A DNA stretch of 64,000 nt. It comes from Woeseiaceae bacterium (lineage in GTDB: Bacteria; Pseudomonadota; Gammaproteobacteria; Steroidobacterales; Woeseiaceae). Position numbers and translations under genes: made by a program. The stretch lies in contig JASJCM010000004.1 of assembly GCA_030065985.1 (NCBI GenBank), forward strand, positions 59,095-123,094. The letters are read 5' to 3'. How positions within the stretch are numbered: position 1 is the stretch's first letter; each line of letters opens with the position of its first letter. The notes under the pieces are model-generated. The model had not been told where the DNA came from and searched no databases. It was given only the letters and a program-made list of their open reading frames with translations. Shown one piece after another: positions 49,133-61,745 of the stretch.

Positions 49133-50296
49133 TTAGGCGACCTCGTCCGAGGCGCCATCACCGGCCGAGTAGACGCGTCGGATAATCGACGGAATCACGG
49201 CTTCCGAGATCAGGAAGCCCTGCATCTTGTCGCACTCGATCGTTTTCAGGAATTCGTAGGTTTCCTCGTCTTCGACGCCTTCCGCGCAGACGGACATGCC
49301 GAGGTTGTGCGCCAGCCCCGTCACGGCCGCGAGCACCGTCATCGATACCGGGTCTTTCTGTGCATTGCGCAACGCAGAGGCATGAATCTTGATCTCATCG
49401 AAAGGCAGCTGCTCGAATGTTGCGAGCGAGGCTGCCGCGATGCGGAAGTCGTCGAGGCAAATGCGGAAACCATGGTTGCGCAGCGCCTCGATCGTCGCCA
49501 GGTGGGGCGCCGACGGATCTGTCAGGTCTTGCTCGATTACCTCGAAAGTGAAGCTCGAGCACTCGAGGCCCGCCTCCTCCACGATGCTCCGATAGGTGTC
49601 GGCAAGCTCCGGGCTCGTGAGCTGGCTTGAGGCGAGGTTGATACAGGAATTGAGCTGGATACCCTGCTCACGCCACGTGACCTGCTGGCGAGCAGTCTCG
49701 CGCAGCACGAACTCGCTGAGCCGCGCCATCAGGCCGAAAGCCTCGGCCTCGGCCAGGAATTCGAGCGGGCTGACGAGGCCATGCTCGGGGTGGTGCCAGC
49801 GAATGAGTGCCTCGGCCTCGCGGGTCAACCATTCACTGTCCGAGCTGCGTTCAACCTTGGGTTGGTAACGCAAGACGAACTGGCCATCGTCGATCGCAAC
49901 CTCTATCTCCTGCTGGGAAAAGCGGAGCATGCGGCGCCGGCAGCGGCGGGCCGAGCCGGACAGCTTGTCGAAATCGAACTCCTCGCCGACCCATTCAATA
50001 TTGTCAAAGTCGGCGAGCTGATCCGCGAGCTCGGCCCGGTCGCTGCTGCGCAGCGTCTTGCGGTCCGCGGCAACGATGATGCCAAAGGGAGTACGGTCAC
50101 GCGCGCCCTTGAGCGCCCGCAGGGTCTCGGGCGTTACATCACCTTCAGTCAGGATCACGATGCGCCGGGACTGGCCGTTCATGAGCTCGGCAAAGGTCGC
50201 CGCACTGGCGAAGTAGCCGGGCGTGAAGCTCATCTCGCGAACGACGTCGTTCAGCGCTTGATGGGCCCTGACAGTTTCACTGGAAATTAACAGCAT
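49133..50296 (-). CDS. EAL-domain protein with altered loop 6
   Basis: 387 residues from ATG 50294-50296 (MLLISSETVRAHQALNDVV); a longer frame to 50539 has no conserved sequence. The N-terminal 120 residues look like a degenerate receiver domain without the usual phosphoacceptor pattern. The EAL domain keeps AEALIRWHH, INLASSQL (Asn), FEVIEQD (Glu), LDDF (Asp pair), IKI (Lys), AEGVE and MQGF. The DDFGTGYSS loop reads DDFRIAAAS, and KID reads KIH. Catalytic c-di-GMP hydrolysis may be weakened. Confidence 0.85.
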   Translation of the reverse strand: MLLISSETVRAHQALNDVVREMSFTPGYFASAATFAELMNGQSRRIVILTEGDVTPETLRALKGARDRTPFGIIVAADRKTLRSSDRAELADQLADFDNIEWVGEEFDFDKLSGSARRCRRRMLRFSQQEIEVAIDDGQFVLRYQPKVERSSDSEWLTREAEALIRWHHPEHGLVSPLEFLAEAEAFGLMARLSEFVLRETARQQVTWREQGIQLNSCINLASSQLTSPELADTYRSIVEEAGLECSSFTFEVIEQDLTDPSAPHLATIEALRNHGFRICLDDFRIAAASLATFEQLPFDEIKIHASALRNAQKDPVSMTVLAAVTGLAHNLGMSVCAEGVEDEETYEFLKTIECDKMQGFLISEAVIPSIIRRVYSAGDGASDEVA

Positions 50297-50461
50297 GGCC
50301 TGACATGTTAGTTCAGCGGACAGGAGCGTTAACGGCGACTCGCTCACATTCTTGAGCCCGTTTCGGGCGGACTTATGTCGTACTCGCGGTGTCGGCTGAA
50401 ACCCCCTAAAAACCCCGGGAAAAATGGCCGAAAAGAAGATCAAAACAGGCCGTGTTTTGTA

Positions 50462-50490
50462 TTGCCATGCCGAGGGCCCACCACTATAAT
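50462..50490 (+). promoter_or_regulatory. Sigma-70 promoter of the atp operon
   Basis: TTGCCA (50462-50467) and a perfect TATAAT (50485-50490) are separated by exactly 17 bp. The start would lie about 100 bp before atpI. The 300-bp spacer 50297-50596 contains nothing else coding that I can support. Confidence 0.8.
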
Positions 50491-50549
50491 GCGCGAGCAA
50501 TTTTCGAGGCCCGCCTGGAAAAACCAACCAAAGCGCCACACCCCCCGGG

Positions 50550-50574
50550 AACGCCCGATGGACGTGGCGTTTTT
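50550..50574 (+). terminator. Terminator-like hairpin in the atp leader
   Basis: AACGCC (50550-50555) pairs with GGCGTT (50566-50571), followed by a run of five T (50570-50574). An upstream CGCCAC (50534-50539) can instead pair with GTGGCG (50564-50569). Two competing 5' arms for one 3' arm is what an attenuator would look like. It lies between the TATAAT promoter and atpI. Confidence 0.5.
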
Positions 50575-50596
50575 AGTGCGAGAGGCATAAGAAACA

Positions 50597-51821
<1,225 letters not shown>

Positions 51822-51840
51822 TTTAATTGACCCTCCGTAG

Positions 51841-52128
<288 letters not shown>

Positions 52129-52214
52129 GCCATTTGTTGGAGACGGCTTGCCCGCGAGCACCGCGGCCAATGACCGTCCCACATTGATGCTGCAAATGCT
52201 GCAAGGAGCATTAC

Positions 52215-52685
52215 GTGGATATTAATATGACACTCATCGGCCAGACGATCGCGATGATCGTGTTTGTCTGGTTCTGCATGAAGTTCATCTGGCCGCCTAT
52301 CCTGCACGCGCTGGAAGAGCGCCAGCAGCAGATCGAGGAAGGTCTCGCCGCTGCCGACAAGAGCCAGGAGAAGCTCGTCGAGGCACAGGCGAAAGCCGAC
52401 GAAATCGTCGCCGAGGCTCGCCACCAGGCGACCGGCATTCTTGACCAGGCCCATGCCCGCGCTAACGAGATTGTTGCCGAAGGCAAGGACGCCGGCGTCA
52501 AGGAGCGCGAGCGCCAGCTCACGGCAGCGAAGACGGAGATCGAAGCGGAAACCAACAAGGCTCGCGAAGAGTTGCGTGGCCAGGTTTCGGCGATCGCAAT
52601 AGCGTCGGCCGAGAAGATCCTGAAACGCGAAATCGACGGCAAGGCGCACGACGACATTCTGGGCAAGCTCGCACAGGAGATCTAA
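52215..52685 (+). CDS. atpF: ATP synthase Fo subunit b
   Basis: 156 residues from GTG 52215, behind AGGAG with 6-nt spacing; ATG four codons later is too far from it. A single N-terminal helix (TIAMIVFVWFCMKFIWPPIL) anchors a long charged coiled-coil stalk. The length equals that of the E. coli subunit. Confidence 0.97.
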   Translation: MDINMTLIGQTIAMIVFVWFCMKFIWPPILHALEERQQQIEEGLAAADKSQEKLVEAQAKADEIVAEARHQATGILDQAHARANEIVAEGKDAGVKERERQLTAAKTEIEAETNKAREELRGQVSAIAIASAEKILKREIDGKAHDDILGKLAQEI

Positions 52686-52688
52686 GCC

Positions 52689-53252
52689 GTGGCTGATAAC
52701 AACACTGTCGCCAGGCCGTACGCCCAGGCAGCCTTTGAGGTCGCGCAGGAAAATAACGCGCTGGCCGAGCTGTCCGAGTCGTTTGCGGCAGCCCGGGTGC
52801 TGCTCGAGGACGGCCAGGTGGTCGAGTTCCTCGCCGCCCCGTCGCTGTCCGACAAGGAGCGACTCGAGTTCCTGCAGGGTCTGTTCGCCAAAGCCGTTGG
52901 CGAGGGTTCGGTATTTGCAGGCGGCAGCCTGCATGGCACCAACCTCCTGCGCCTGCTCCTGGAAAACGGGCGCGTCGTTGCGCTGCCCGAAATCGCCGAG
53001 CAGTTCGAGGCCCTCAGGGCGAAAGTCGAAAACACGGTCGACGCGGTCATCACCTCCGCGGCCCCGCTCAGCGAGGCACAACAAGAGGAAATGGCGGCAA
53101 CGCTGCGAGAGCGTTTCGGCCGTGACGTGAACATCACAACAGAAATTGACGAAAACCTCATCGGTGGTGCCGTGATCCGCGCCGGCGATGTCGTAATTGA
53201 CGGGTCACTGCGCGCGAGGCTCGACGGCCTGGCGAACGCACTGACCAAGTAA
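52689..53252 (+). CDS. atpH: ATP synthase F1 subunit delta
   Basis: 187 residues from GTG 52689, 3 nt after atpF. The N-terminal helical domain [20 protein letters not shown] and the C-terminal [20 protein letters not shown] match the delta family. It links the peripheral stalk to F1. Confidence 0.96.
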   Translation: MADNNTVARPYAQAAFEVAQENNALAELSESFAAARVLLEDGQVVEFLAAPSLSDKERLEFLQGLFAKAVGEGSVFAGGSLHGTNLLRLLLENGRVVALPEIAEQFEALRAKVENTVDAVITSAAPLSEAQQEEMAATLRERFGRDVNITTEIDENLIGGAVIRAGDVVIDGSLRARLDGLANALTK

Positions 53253-53265
53253 AGAGGAAAAGGAA

Positions 53266-54807
53266 ATGGCACTCAAAGCTTCTGAAATCAGCTCGCTGAT
53301 TAAAGAACGCATCGAGAACTTCGAGGCATCCGCGGAAGCGCGTGACGTTGGCACCGTAATCGCGGTTACCGACGGTATCGTCCGCATCCACGGCCTGGCC
53401 GACGCGCGCTACGGCGAAATGCTGGAGTTCCCGGGCAACACCTTCGGTATGGCACTGAACCTCGAGCAGGACTCGGTGGGTGCGGTTGTCCTCGGTGACT
53501 ACAAGCACATCTCGGAAGGCGCGACGGTCAAGACGACGGGCCGCATCCTCGAGGTGCCGATCGGTGATGCGCTACTGGGCCGCGTTGTCGACTCGCTGGG
53601 TAACCCGATAGACGGCAAGGGCCCGATCAAGGCCGAAGGTTCGTCGCCGATCGAGAAAGTCGCGCCGGGCGTTATTGAGCGCCAGTCCGTATCGCAGCCG
53701 GTACAGACGGGCCTGAAGTCGATTGACTCCATGGTCCCTATCGGTCGCGGCCAGCGTGAGCTGATTATCGGTGACCGCCAGACCGGCAAGACTGCCGTCG
53801 CCGTCGACACGATCATCAACCAGGTTGGCACGGGCATTAAGTGCATCTACGTCGCCATCGGCCAGAAGGCCTCCTCGATCGCGGGCGTCGTCCGCAAGCT
53901 CGAGGAAGAGGGCGCGATGGAACACACGATCGTCGTTGCCGCTGCTGCCGCCGACAGCCCCGCCATGCAGTACATCGCGCCGTACTCCGGTGCGTCGATG
54001 GGCGAGTACTTCATGGATAAGGGCGAAGACGCCCTGATCATCTACGACGATCTCACGAAGCAGGCATGGGCCTATCGCCAGGTATCCCTGCTGCTGCGTC
54101 GTCCGCCGGGCCGTGAAGCCTACCCGGGTGACGTTTTCTACCTTCACTCGCGCCTCCTCGAGCGCGCCGCGCGCGTCAACGCCGAGCACGTCGAGAATGT
54201 GTCGGGCGGCAAGGTCAAAGGCAAGACGGGCTCTCTGACGGCACTGCCGATCATTGAGACGCAGGCCGGTGACGTATCGGCGTTCGTACCGACGAACGTG
54301 ATCTCGATTACGGACGGCCAGATCTTCCTCGAGACCGACCTCTTCAACGCGGGCATCCGCCCGGCCATCAACGCCGGCCTGTCGGTATCGCGTGTCGGTG
54401 GCGCGGCACAGACGAAGATCATCAAAAAGCTCGGCGGCGGTGTCCGCCTCGCACTTGCCCAGTATCGCGAGCTGGCAGCGTTTGCGCAGTTCGCATCGGA
54501 CCTCGATGCGGCGACGCGCGCACAGCTCGAACGCGGCCAGCGCGTCACCGAACTGATGAAGCAGAAGCAGTACACACCGCTCTCGGTTGCCGAGATGGGC
54601 TTGTCGCTGTATGCGGTTAACGAAGGCTACCTCGATGAGGTTCCGGTCGAGAAGGTCGTCGACTATGAGACCGAACTGCATGACTTCGCGCGCAGCAACA
54701 ACCAGTCGGATCTCGATGCGATCAATGCATCGGGCGACTACAACGACGACATCGCGGCAACCCTCAAGGGCATCTGTGATGACTTCGCCGAGAAGGGCGC
54801 TTACTAG
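53266..54807 (+). CDS. atpA: ATP synthase F1 subunit alpha
   Basis: 513 residues. The non-catalytic nucleotide site has P-loop [15 protein letters not shown]. The arginine-finger region is [20 protein letters not shown]. The start of the protein, [14 protein letters not shown], is typical. GAGGAAAAGGA precedes the ATG. It forms the alpha3beta3 hexamer with AtpD. Confidence 0.99.
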   Translation: MALKASEISSLIKERIENFEASAEARDVGTVIAVTDGIVRIHGLADARYGEMLEFPGNTFGMALNLEQDSVGAVVLGDYKHISEGATVKTTGRILEVPIGDALLGRVVDSLGNPIDGKGPIKAEGSSPIEKVAPGVIERQSVSQPVQTGLKSIDSMVPIGRGQRELIIGDRQTGKTAVAVDTIINQVGTGIKCIYVAIGQKASSIAGVVRKLEEEGAMEHTIVVAAAAADSPAMQYIAPYSGASMGEYFMDKGEDALIIYDDLTKQAWAYRQVSLLLRRPPGREAYPGDVFYLHSRLLERAARVNAEHVENVSGGKVKGKTGSLTALPIIETQAGDVSAFVPTNVISITDGQIFLETDLFNAGIRPAINAGLSVSRVGGAAQTKIIKKLGGGVRLALAQYRELAAFAQFASDLDAATRAQLERGQRVTELMKQKQYTPLSVAEMGLSLYAVNEGYLDEVPVEKVVDYETELHDFARSNNQSDLDAINASGDYNDDIAATLKGICDDFAEKGAY

Positions 54808-54878
54808 TCACCAGGACGACACGTAATTCCATAACACGGATTATCTAATGTCTTATTCGGAAAATAGAGAGCTCTGAT

Positions 54879-55748
54879 ATGGCGGGCGAAAAGGAAATCC
54901 GCTCCAAGATCGCTTCTGTAAAGAACATGCAGAAGATCACGAGCGCGATGGAAAAAGTCGCAGCGAGCAAGATCCGCAAGGCGCAGCTACAGATGGAAGC
55001 ATCGCGTCCTTATGCGCAGCGCATCCGGCGCGTCGTGGGTCACCTGACGCAGGCGAACCCGGACTACAAGCATCCGTACCTGATGCAGCGTGAAATCGAC
55101 CGCGTCGGTTTCATCATCATCTCGACAGACCGCGGTCTGTGCGGTGGCTTGAACGCGAACATGTTCAAGACGGCGATTGGTGCGATCGCGGAGTGGCAGG
55201 AAAAAGGCATCAAGGTCGACCTGTCACTGGTTGGTGCGAAAGCGGTGCAGTTCTTCAAGCGCATGGGCGGCAACGTGCTGGGTACGGCCTCGCACCTCGG
55301 CGATGAGCCGAGCGTCAATGAGCTCATCGGTGCGATCAGGGTCATGCTCGACTCCTACGAGGAAGGGGCGATCGACCGCCTGTACGTCATTCACAACGAG
55401 TTCGTTTCGGCGATGAGCCAGAAACCGATTATCGTGCCGCTGCTGCCGTGCACCGTCGAACTCGAGGAAGGCGAACTGCAGGAACACTGGGACTATCTCT
55501 ACGAGCCCGACGCGGCCGAGCTGCTCGATGATGTGCTGACACGCTACATCGAGTCGCAGGTTTACCGCGGCGCGGTCGAGAACTTCGCGTGCGAAATGGC
55601 CGCGAAAATGGTTGCGATGAAGTCGGCGACGGACAATGCCGGCGAGATCATCGATGGGTTGCAGCTCGAGTACAACAAGGCTCGGCAGGCTGCGATCACG
55701 CAAGAAATTTCAGAAATTGTCGGCGGCGCGGCTGCCGTGTCCGGTTAG
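54879..55748 (+). CDS. atpG: ATP synthase F1 subunit gamma
   Basis: 289 residues, central rotor shaft. N-terminal coiled-coil [20 protein letters not shown], internal [16 protein letters not shown] and C-terminal [20 protein letters not shown] match the family. The spacer to atpA is 71 bp, the longest within the F1 part, and shows no hairpin that I can support. Confidence 0.98.
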   Translation: MAGEKEIRSKIASVKNMQKITSAMEKVAASKIRKAQLQMEASRPYAQRIRRVVGHLTQANPDYKHPYLMQREIDRVGFIIISTDRGLCGGLNANMFKTAIGAIAEWQEKGIKVDLSLVGAKAVQFFKRMGGNVLGTASHLGDEPSVNELIGAIRVMLDSYEEGAIDRLYVIHNEFVSAMSQKPIIVPLLPCTVELEEGELQEHWDYLYEPDAAELLDDVLTRYIESQVYRGAVENFACEMAAKMVAMKSATDNAGEIIDGLQLEYNKARQAAITQEISEIVGGAAAVSG

Positions 55749-55759
55749 AGGATTTATAA

Positions 55760-57139
<1,380 letters not shown>

Positions 57140-57148
57140 GAGACTGCC

Positions 57149-57565
57149 ATGGCAACCATCAAAGTCGACATCGTATCCGCGGAAGGCGAGATCCATTCCG
57201 GCGACGCCGCGATGGTCTTTGCGCCTGCCTCGATGGGCGAAGTCGGCATTGCGCCACGTCACGCGCCGATGCTGACGACGCTGAAACCCGGCGAAGTACG
57301 TGTGCAGACCGAAGAGGGCGAGGAAGAGGCGTTCTACATCACGGGCGGCATGCTCGAGATTCAGCCGAACCAGGTCACGATTCTTGCCGATACGGCACTG
57401 CGCGGCGACCAGCTTGATGAGGCCGCTGCGCTGGCGGCCCAGCAGCAAGCCGAGAAGGCGTTGGAAGGCGCCGCCGACGAAACCGACGTCGCCAAAGCGA
57501 CAGCCGAGCTGCAGGAAGCACGCGCCCGCTACCGCGCGTCGCAGAAGATGAAAGGCAAGCGCTAG
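57149..57565 (+). CDS. atpC: ATP synthase F1 subunit epsilon
   Basis: 138 residues: beta-sandwich (VDIVSAEGEIHSGDAAMVF, GEVGIAPRHAPMLTTLKPG) plus a C-terminal helical hairpin (KATAELQEARARYRASQKM). It regulates the F1 rotor. Its TAG stop shares CTAG with the convergent symporter gene. Confidence 0.97.
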   Translation: MATIKVDIVSAEGEIHSGDAAMVFAPASMGEVGIAPRHAPMLTTLKPGEVRVQTEEGEEEAFYITGGMLEIQPNQVTILADTALRGDQLDEAAALAAQQQAEKALEGAADETDVAKATAELQEARARYRASQKMKGKR

Positions 57566-59013
57566 AGCAAGCCGAGTCGATTCGAGAGGTCTACCTCATT
57601 GCCGGCGTGGTCGACCAGCGGCCGCGGCGGATCGATCGTCTGCGTCAGTGGCGTGACCAGCAGCATCGTGACCAGCGATACACCGAAGCCCAGCAGGTCT
57701 CCCGGCAGGTGCGGATAAGACACCGAGGCAACGAACCACGCCGCTATACCGGCCCACATCGCCGTCAGTGCGCCGGCGCGATTCGCCTTCTTCCACCACA
57801 CGCCGAGAATAAACGGCACGATGACGGCCGCCAGCATGAGCATGTTGGCGTCGAGCATCGTGTTGAACACGACCCGTGCATTCAGTGCACCAATGACCGC
57901 GACCACGCCGCCAATCACGATGCCGATGCGTGACGCCAGCAGCCGCACGCGGTCCGACGGATCCTTTTTGACGAGCGGCAACAGGTTCGTACTCATGACA
58001 GTCGCCGCCGCCAGCAGAGCACTGTCGCAGGAGCTCATGATGGCTGCGAGTAATGCGCCAACAAAAACGGCGACTGCCACAGGGTGCAGGTACTCGAGCG
58101 CGAGTTCGGGAATCACCGACTCCGCGTTCTCGAGACCCGGCATCGTTGCGCTGGCGATAATGGCGAGGAATACAGGTATCAGCCCGAAGCCGAGGTAGGC
58201 AACGGCGCCGAGGTAGAACGACTGCTGCGCAACGCGCTCATTCTTCGCCGCCATGCCGCGCTGCAGCAACGACTGCGACGCGATATCGGCGATGCCGAAG
58301 ATGACCCACGCGCGCAGGTAGATGAGCCAGTCCTCCAGCGTGTTCTCGAGCGGGATCATGCGCAGCGCATGCTCGGGAATCTGCGGCGAAACCGCCGACC
58401 AGCCGCCGACGTCGATGAGGACGGCCACGAGCAATACGACCAGGCCGATGGCCACGATGATCATCTGCACGAAGTCGGTCAGGGCTACGGCCAGCATGCC
58501 GCCGATTGAGGTGTAGATAACGATGACGAGCGCCCCGCCGACAATACCGACGGTCAGGGGCACGCCGGTCAGTGTTTCGAACACGATGCCGAACGCGACG
58601 AGCATGCCTGCAACCCAGAAGAGAGACGAAGCCAGCGACGCGAGCGATGCGATAAGCCCTGCGCTCAGGCCGAAACGCTGTTCGACAAATTCGATGAACG
58701 TGAAGAGGCCGAGCCGGCGGAAGAGCCTGACGAAGAACAGGCCAACCAGCACGAGGCAAAGCGCGGCCCCAAACGGATCGGCAATGACCCCGAGCAGCCC
58801 TTCGTCATAGGCGGCACCGGCGCCGCCGAGCAGCATGCCGCCGCCGAACCAGGTCGCGACGATCGTCGTCGTGCAGAGCCACAAGGGCAGGCGCCTCCCG
58901 GCCACCGCGAACTCGACCACCGAGTGTGTGCGCTTCGAGGCATACACGCCGACGGCAAGCATAAGCAAGACGTACAGGCCAACGCCCGCGAGTATGAGGG
59001 TCTGCGTCGACAT
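57562..59013 (-). CDS. Sodium:solute symporter (SSS family)
   Basis: 483 residues with about 12-13 hydrophobic segments. Start LILAGVGLYVLLMLAVGVYA, then the SSS pattern FAVAGRRLPLWLCTTTIVAT with WFGGGMLLGGAGAAYDEG and the sodium-site region SSLFWVAGMLVAFGIVF. The solute is unknown. It is a single gene and is convergent with the atp operon. Confidence 0.9.
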   Translation of the reverse strand: MSTQTLILAGVGLYVLLMLAVGVYASKRTHSVVEFAVAGRRLPLWLCTTTIVATWFGGGMLLGGAGAAYDEGLLGVIADPFGAALCLVLVGLFFVRLFRRLGLFTFIEFVEQRFGLSAGLIASLASLASSLFWVAGMLVAFGIVFETLTGVPLTVGIVGGALVIVIYTSIGGMLAVALTDFVQMIIVAIGLVVLLVAVLIDVGGWSAVSPQIPEHALRMIPLENTLEDWLIYLRAWVIFGIADIASQSLLQRGMAAKNERVAQQSFYLGAVAYLGFGLIPVFLAIIASATMPGLENAESVIPELALEYLHPVAVAVFVGALLAAIMSSCDSALLAAATVMSTNLLPLVKKDPSDRVRLLASRIGIVIGGVVAVIGALNARVVFNTMLDANMLMLAAVIVPFILGVWWKKANRAGALTAMWAGIAAWFVASVSYPHLPGDLLGFGVSLVTMLLVTPLTQTIDPPRPLVDHAGNEVDLSNRLGLL

Positions 59014-59122
59014 GCACGGAGACTATCGTTAATTGGTCAGGATTTCCTCAGGTCTCCGTCAGTCCTTGTTCGACCGCCTGGCCGATGATGGTCATGGGAG
59101 GAACAAGCAAGGAGGAATGGAA

Positions 59123-59800
59123 ATGAAATACTGGCAACGCATCGGAATCGCCATCGTTGCGCTCGCGTTGGCACAATTCGCAGGCCATTCAGCAACGGCG
59201 GATGAAAAGCCCTTTGCAGGAATTCGCGGCGACATCTCGCTGGACCTGCCAATCTGGCCGTCCCTGACCGACCTTGAGCCGGCGGCTTCCGGCTCCTTTG
59301 ATTCGACCGGCTTCGGCCTGGGCGCGAGCGTTCACTGGCCGGTTGCGCAGTTCACCAACAGTGACCTGCTGCTCGGGATTGACGGGACGATAGCCGCCAC
59401 GGACAGCAGCATCTCCGGCACCTTCGCGGACCTGCTGGCACGACAGCTGTATCTCGGCGGTTCAATCAAGTGGCAGTTTGGCGACGCACGCAACGTGTCG
59501 CTGGACCTCGGTCTCGGCTATCACGAGCTCGACATGGCACAGGTCGACTCAAACTGGCGGGGTTCGGTCGAAAACGAGCAGTGGAGTGAATCGACGGCCA
59601 GCGCTTTTGTTGGCGGGACCTGGGACATCGGTGCCGGGCGTTCGGATCACGACAGCGGGCTGATGCTCGCGCTGCGGATTCACTTCGCGGACTTCGGCCA
59701 GGTCGTCGATGAGGACGTGTTTTTTACTGTCCTCGGCAGCGACGCCGGCAAGCTCGATGGGCCGTTGTACATGCTGCGCATTGGCTATTCGTCGCGGTAG
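59123..59800 (+). CDS. Predicted outer-membrane beta-barrel-like exported protein
   Basis: 225 residues from ATG 59123, with GGAGG seven bases before; longer frames upstream are less likely. The signal peptide IGIAIVALALAQFAGHSATA precedes alternating hydrophobic/polar strands (GFGLGASVHWPVAQF, LYLGGSIKWQFGDARNVSLD, GLMLALRIHFADFGQ, LYMLRIGYSSR). The protein ends in an aromatic/Arg strand, but not the classical terminal Phe. No function is recognised. Its 3' end overlaps the next gene on the other strand by 16 bp. Confidence 0.65.
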   Translation: MKYWQRIGIAIVALALAQFAGHSATADEKPFAGIRGDISLDLPIWPSLTDLEPAASGSFDSTGFGLGASVHWPVAQFTNSDLLLGIDGTIAATDSSISGTFADLLARQLYLGGSIKWQFGDARNVSLDLGLGYHELDMAQVDSNWRGSVENEQWSESTASAFVGGTWDIGAGRSDHDSGLMLALRIHFADFGQVVDEDVFFTVLGSDAGKLDGPLYMLRIGYSSR

Positions 59801-60276
59801 TTCCACGAGCCAATCAGGCGCGACTGCGGGCGGTGACCCTGGAGGTGCTGTTTCTGCCAGCGCTTGAAAGCGGGGATGTTCACTTCGGCGGGCACCTGCC
59901 AGTGCTTCCTGGCGAAATAGCGGACAGTGTATTCGTCAAGAAAGCCGGCCTCGCGAACCCGCAGCAAGGTGTCGAGATAGTCGTCCGAGGCGCCGTGTTC
60001 CAGACGCTGCGCGTCCCAGGCCTCGAGGAGGTGCCGGCGGGCCGTGAACTCGCAGGCATAACTGCTGTTACGTGCCGGGTTCTCGCCGCCCATCTCGAGC
60101 TGACAGGTGCTCCTGGTGAGGCTGTAGGCCACCCAGCTCTGCAGCACCGGGTCGTCATCAACGTGCGCGTGCGGCGCCAGATAAAAGGTGTCGCCGTCGG
60201 TCACGCCGTCGCGCGTGAATATCTGGCCCGCCAGCGCAATGGCCGGCAGGCACACGAGCAGGAGCCAGATTCTCAT
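59785..60276 (-). CDS. Small secreted protein of unknown function
   Basis: 163 residues from ATG 60274-60276 (MRIWLLLVCLPAIALAGQIF), chosen because it begins a clear signal peptide; a longer frame to 60339 is possible. The mature part contains RDGVTDGDTFYLAPHAHVDD, two Cys (RSTCQLE, SYACEF) that may form a disulphide, and a C-terminal basic stretch KRWQKQHLQGHRPQSR. I do not recognise the family. It is divergent from glmU. Confidence 0.6.
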   Translation of the reverse strand: MRIWLLLVCLPAIALAGQIFTRDGVTDGDTFYLAPHAHVDDDPVLQSWVAYSLTRSTCQLEMGGENPARNSSYACEFTARRHLLEAWDAQRLEHGASDDYLDTLLRVREAGFLDEYTVRYFARKHWQVPAEVNIPAFKRWQKQHLQGHRPQSRLIGSWNYRDE

Positions 60277-60377
60277 ATTTCCAGCATACGTCACACTGCT
60301 TAACGAGACCTGAAACCGGTTCGCAAAGCCCCGCTTCATGTATCATTCGCAAGCCACGAATCAAGGAGTTATGGGGC

Positions 60378-61742
60378 TTGGGACTCTCCACGATCATCCT
60401 CGCCGCCGGGCAGGGCACGCGCATGCGCTCGGCCCTGCCAAAAGTGCTGCAACCGCTTGCCGGCCGGCCGCTGCTGGGCCATGTGCTCGACTGTGCCGCG
60501 GCGCTGTCGTCCGATGATGTGTGCGTCGTCTACGGCCACGGGGGCGATGCGGTGCGCAAGGCGTTCGAAGACGACGGCTTGCGCTGGGTGCTGCAGGCAG
60601 AGCAGCTCGGAACCGGCCATGCCGTACAACAGGCAATGCCGGATACGCCCGATGAGAATCGCGTGCTCGTGCTGTTCGGCGACGTGCCGCTGCTGACGAC
60701 AGCGACGTGTGAGCGGCTCGTCGAAGAGACACCGCAGGATGATGTTGCCGTGCTGACGGTTGACCTCGATGATCCGACCGGCTACGGCCGCATCATCCGG
60801 GAAGGCGGTAGCGTAAACTGCATCGTCGAGGAAAAGGACGCCGGACCTGAAGAAAAGGCCGTCTGCGAGATCAACACGGGCGTACTGGTTTGTCCTGCCG
60901 ACAAGCTGCGCGGCTGGCTCGCGGATCTCGGCAACGACAACGCGCAGGGAGAGTATTACCTGACCGACGTCATCGCGATGGCGGTCAACGACGGCGTAAC
61001 GGTGCACGGCGTCAAAGCGGATAGCTGGACAGAGGTAATGGGAATTAACGACAAGAAACAACTCGCCGAAGCGGAGCGCGCACTGCAGGCACGTCTCGTC
61101 GACGAACTCATGGCGCACGGCGTCGGTTTTGCCGACCCGGCGCGCGTCGACATTCGCGGTTCACTGACCTGCGGCAAGGACGTCTTCATCGACATCAACG
61201 CGGTCTTCGAAGGTGACGTCGAGCTCGGCGATGGCGTGACAATCGAATCGAACAATCTCGTGCGCGAGAGCAGCCTTGGTGCCGGCACGGTTGTGCACTC
61301 GAACTGCCATATCGAAGGCGCAACGACCGGCAATGACTGCGAGATCGGGCCTTTCGCAAGGCTTCGCCCGGGCGCGGAACTGGCCAACAATGTGAAGATC
61401 GGCAACTTCGTCGAGGTGAAGAAATCGACGGTTGCCGACGGCAGCAAGGTCAATCACCTGACTTACATCGGCGATGCCGAGATCGGCAAAGGCGTCAATG
61501 TCGGCGCCGGCACGATCACCTGCAATTACGACGGTGCCAACAAGCACAAGACGACTATCAGTGACGGCGCATTTATTGGCTCCGGCGTGGAGCTGGTTGC
61601 GCCTGTCAAGGTAGGTGTGAATGCGACCATCGGGGCAGGAGCAACGATTACCAAAGAGGTCGGCGATGAAGAGCTCGCGATTGAGCGGAGTCGCCAGAAA
61701 GCCGTGCCCGGATGGCAGCGGCCAACGAAGAAAGGGAGCTAG
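60378..61742 (+). CDS. glmU: Bifunctional N-acetylglucosamine-1-phosphate uridyltransferase / glucosamine-1-phosphate acetyltransferase
   Basis: 454 residues from TTG 60378, with AAGGAG ten bases upstream; a nearby ATG at 60371 is out of frame. The uridyltransferase domain has IILAAGQGTRMRSALPKVLQ and EQLGTGHAVQQAMP. The left-handed beta-helix acetyltransferase shows GNDCEIGPFARLRPGAELAN, GNFVEVKKSTV and NYDGANKHKT. It makes UDP-GlcNAc for peptidoglycan and LPS. glmS follows after 3 nt. Confidence 0.98.
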   Translation: MGLSTIILAAGQGTRMRSALPKVLQPLAGRPLLGHVLDCAAALSSDDVCVVYGHGGDAVRKAFEDDGLRWVLQAEQLGTGHAVQQAMPDTPDENRVLVLFGDVPLLTTATCERLVEETPQDDVAVLTVDLDDPTGYGRIIREGGSVNCIVEEKDAGPEEKAVCEINTGVLVCPADKLRGWLADLGNDNAQGEYYLTDVIAMAVNDGVTVHGVKADSWTEVMGINDKKQLAEAERALQARLVDELMAHGVGFADPARVDIRGSLTCGKDVFIDINAVFEGDVELGDGVTIESNNLVRESSLGAGTVVHSNCHIEGATTGNDCEIGPFARLRPGAELANNVKIGNFVEVKKSTVADGSKVNHLTYIGDAEIGKGVNVGAGTITCNYDGANKHKTTISDGAFIGSGVELVAPVKVGVNATIGAGATITKEVGDEELAIERSRQKAVPGWQRPTKKGS

Positions 61743-61745
61743 AAC

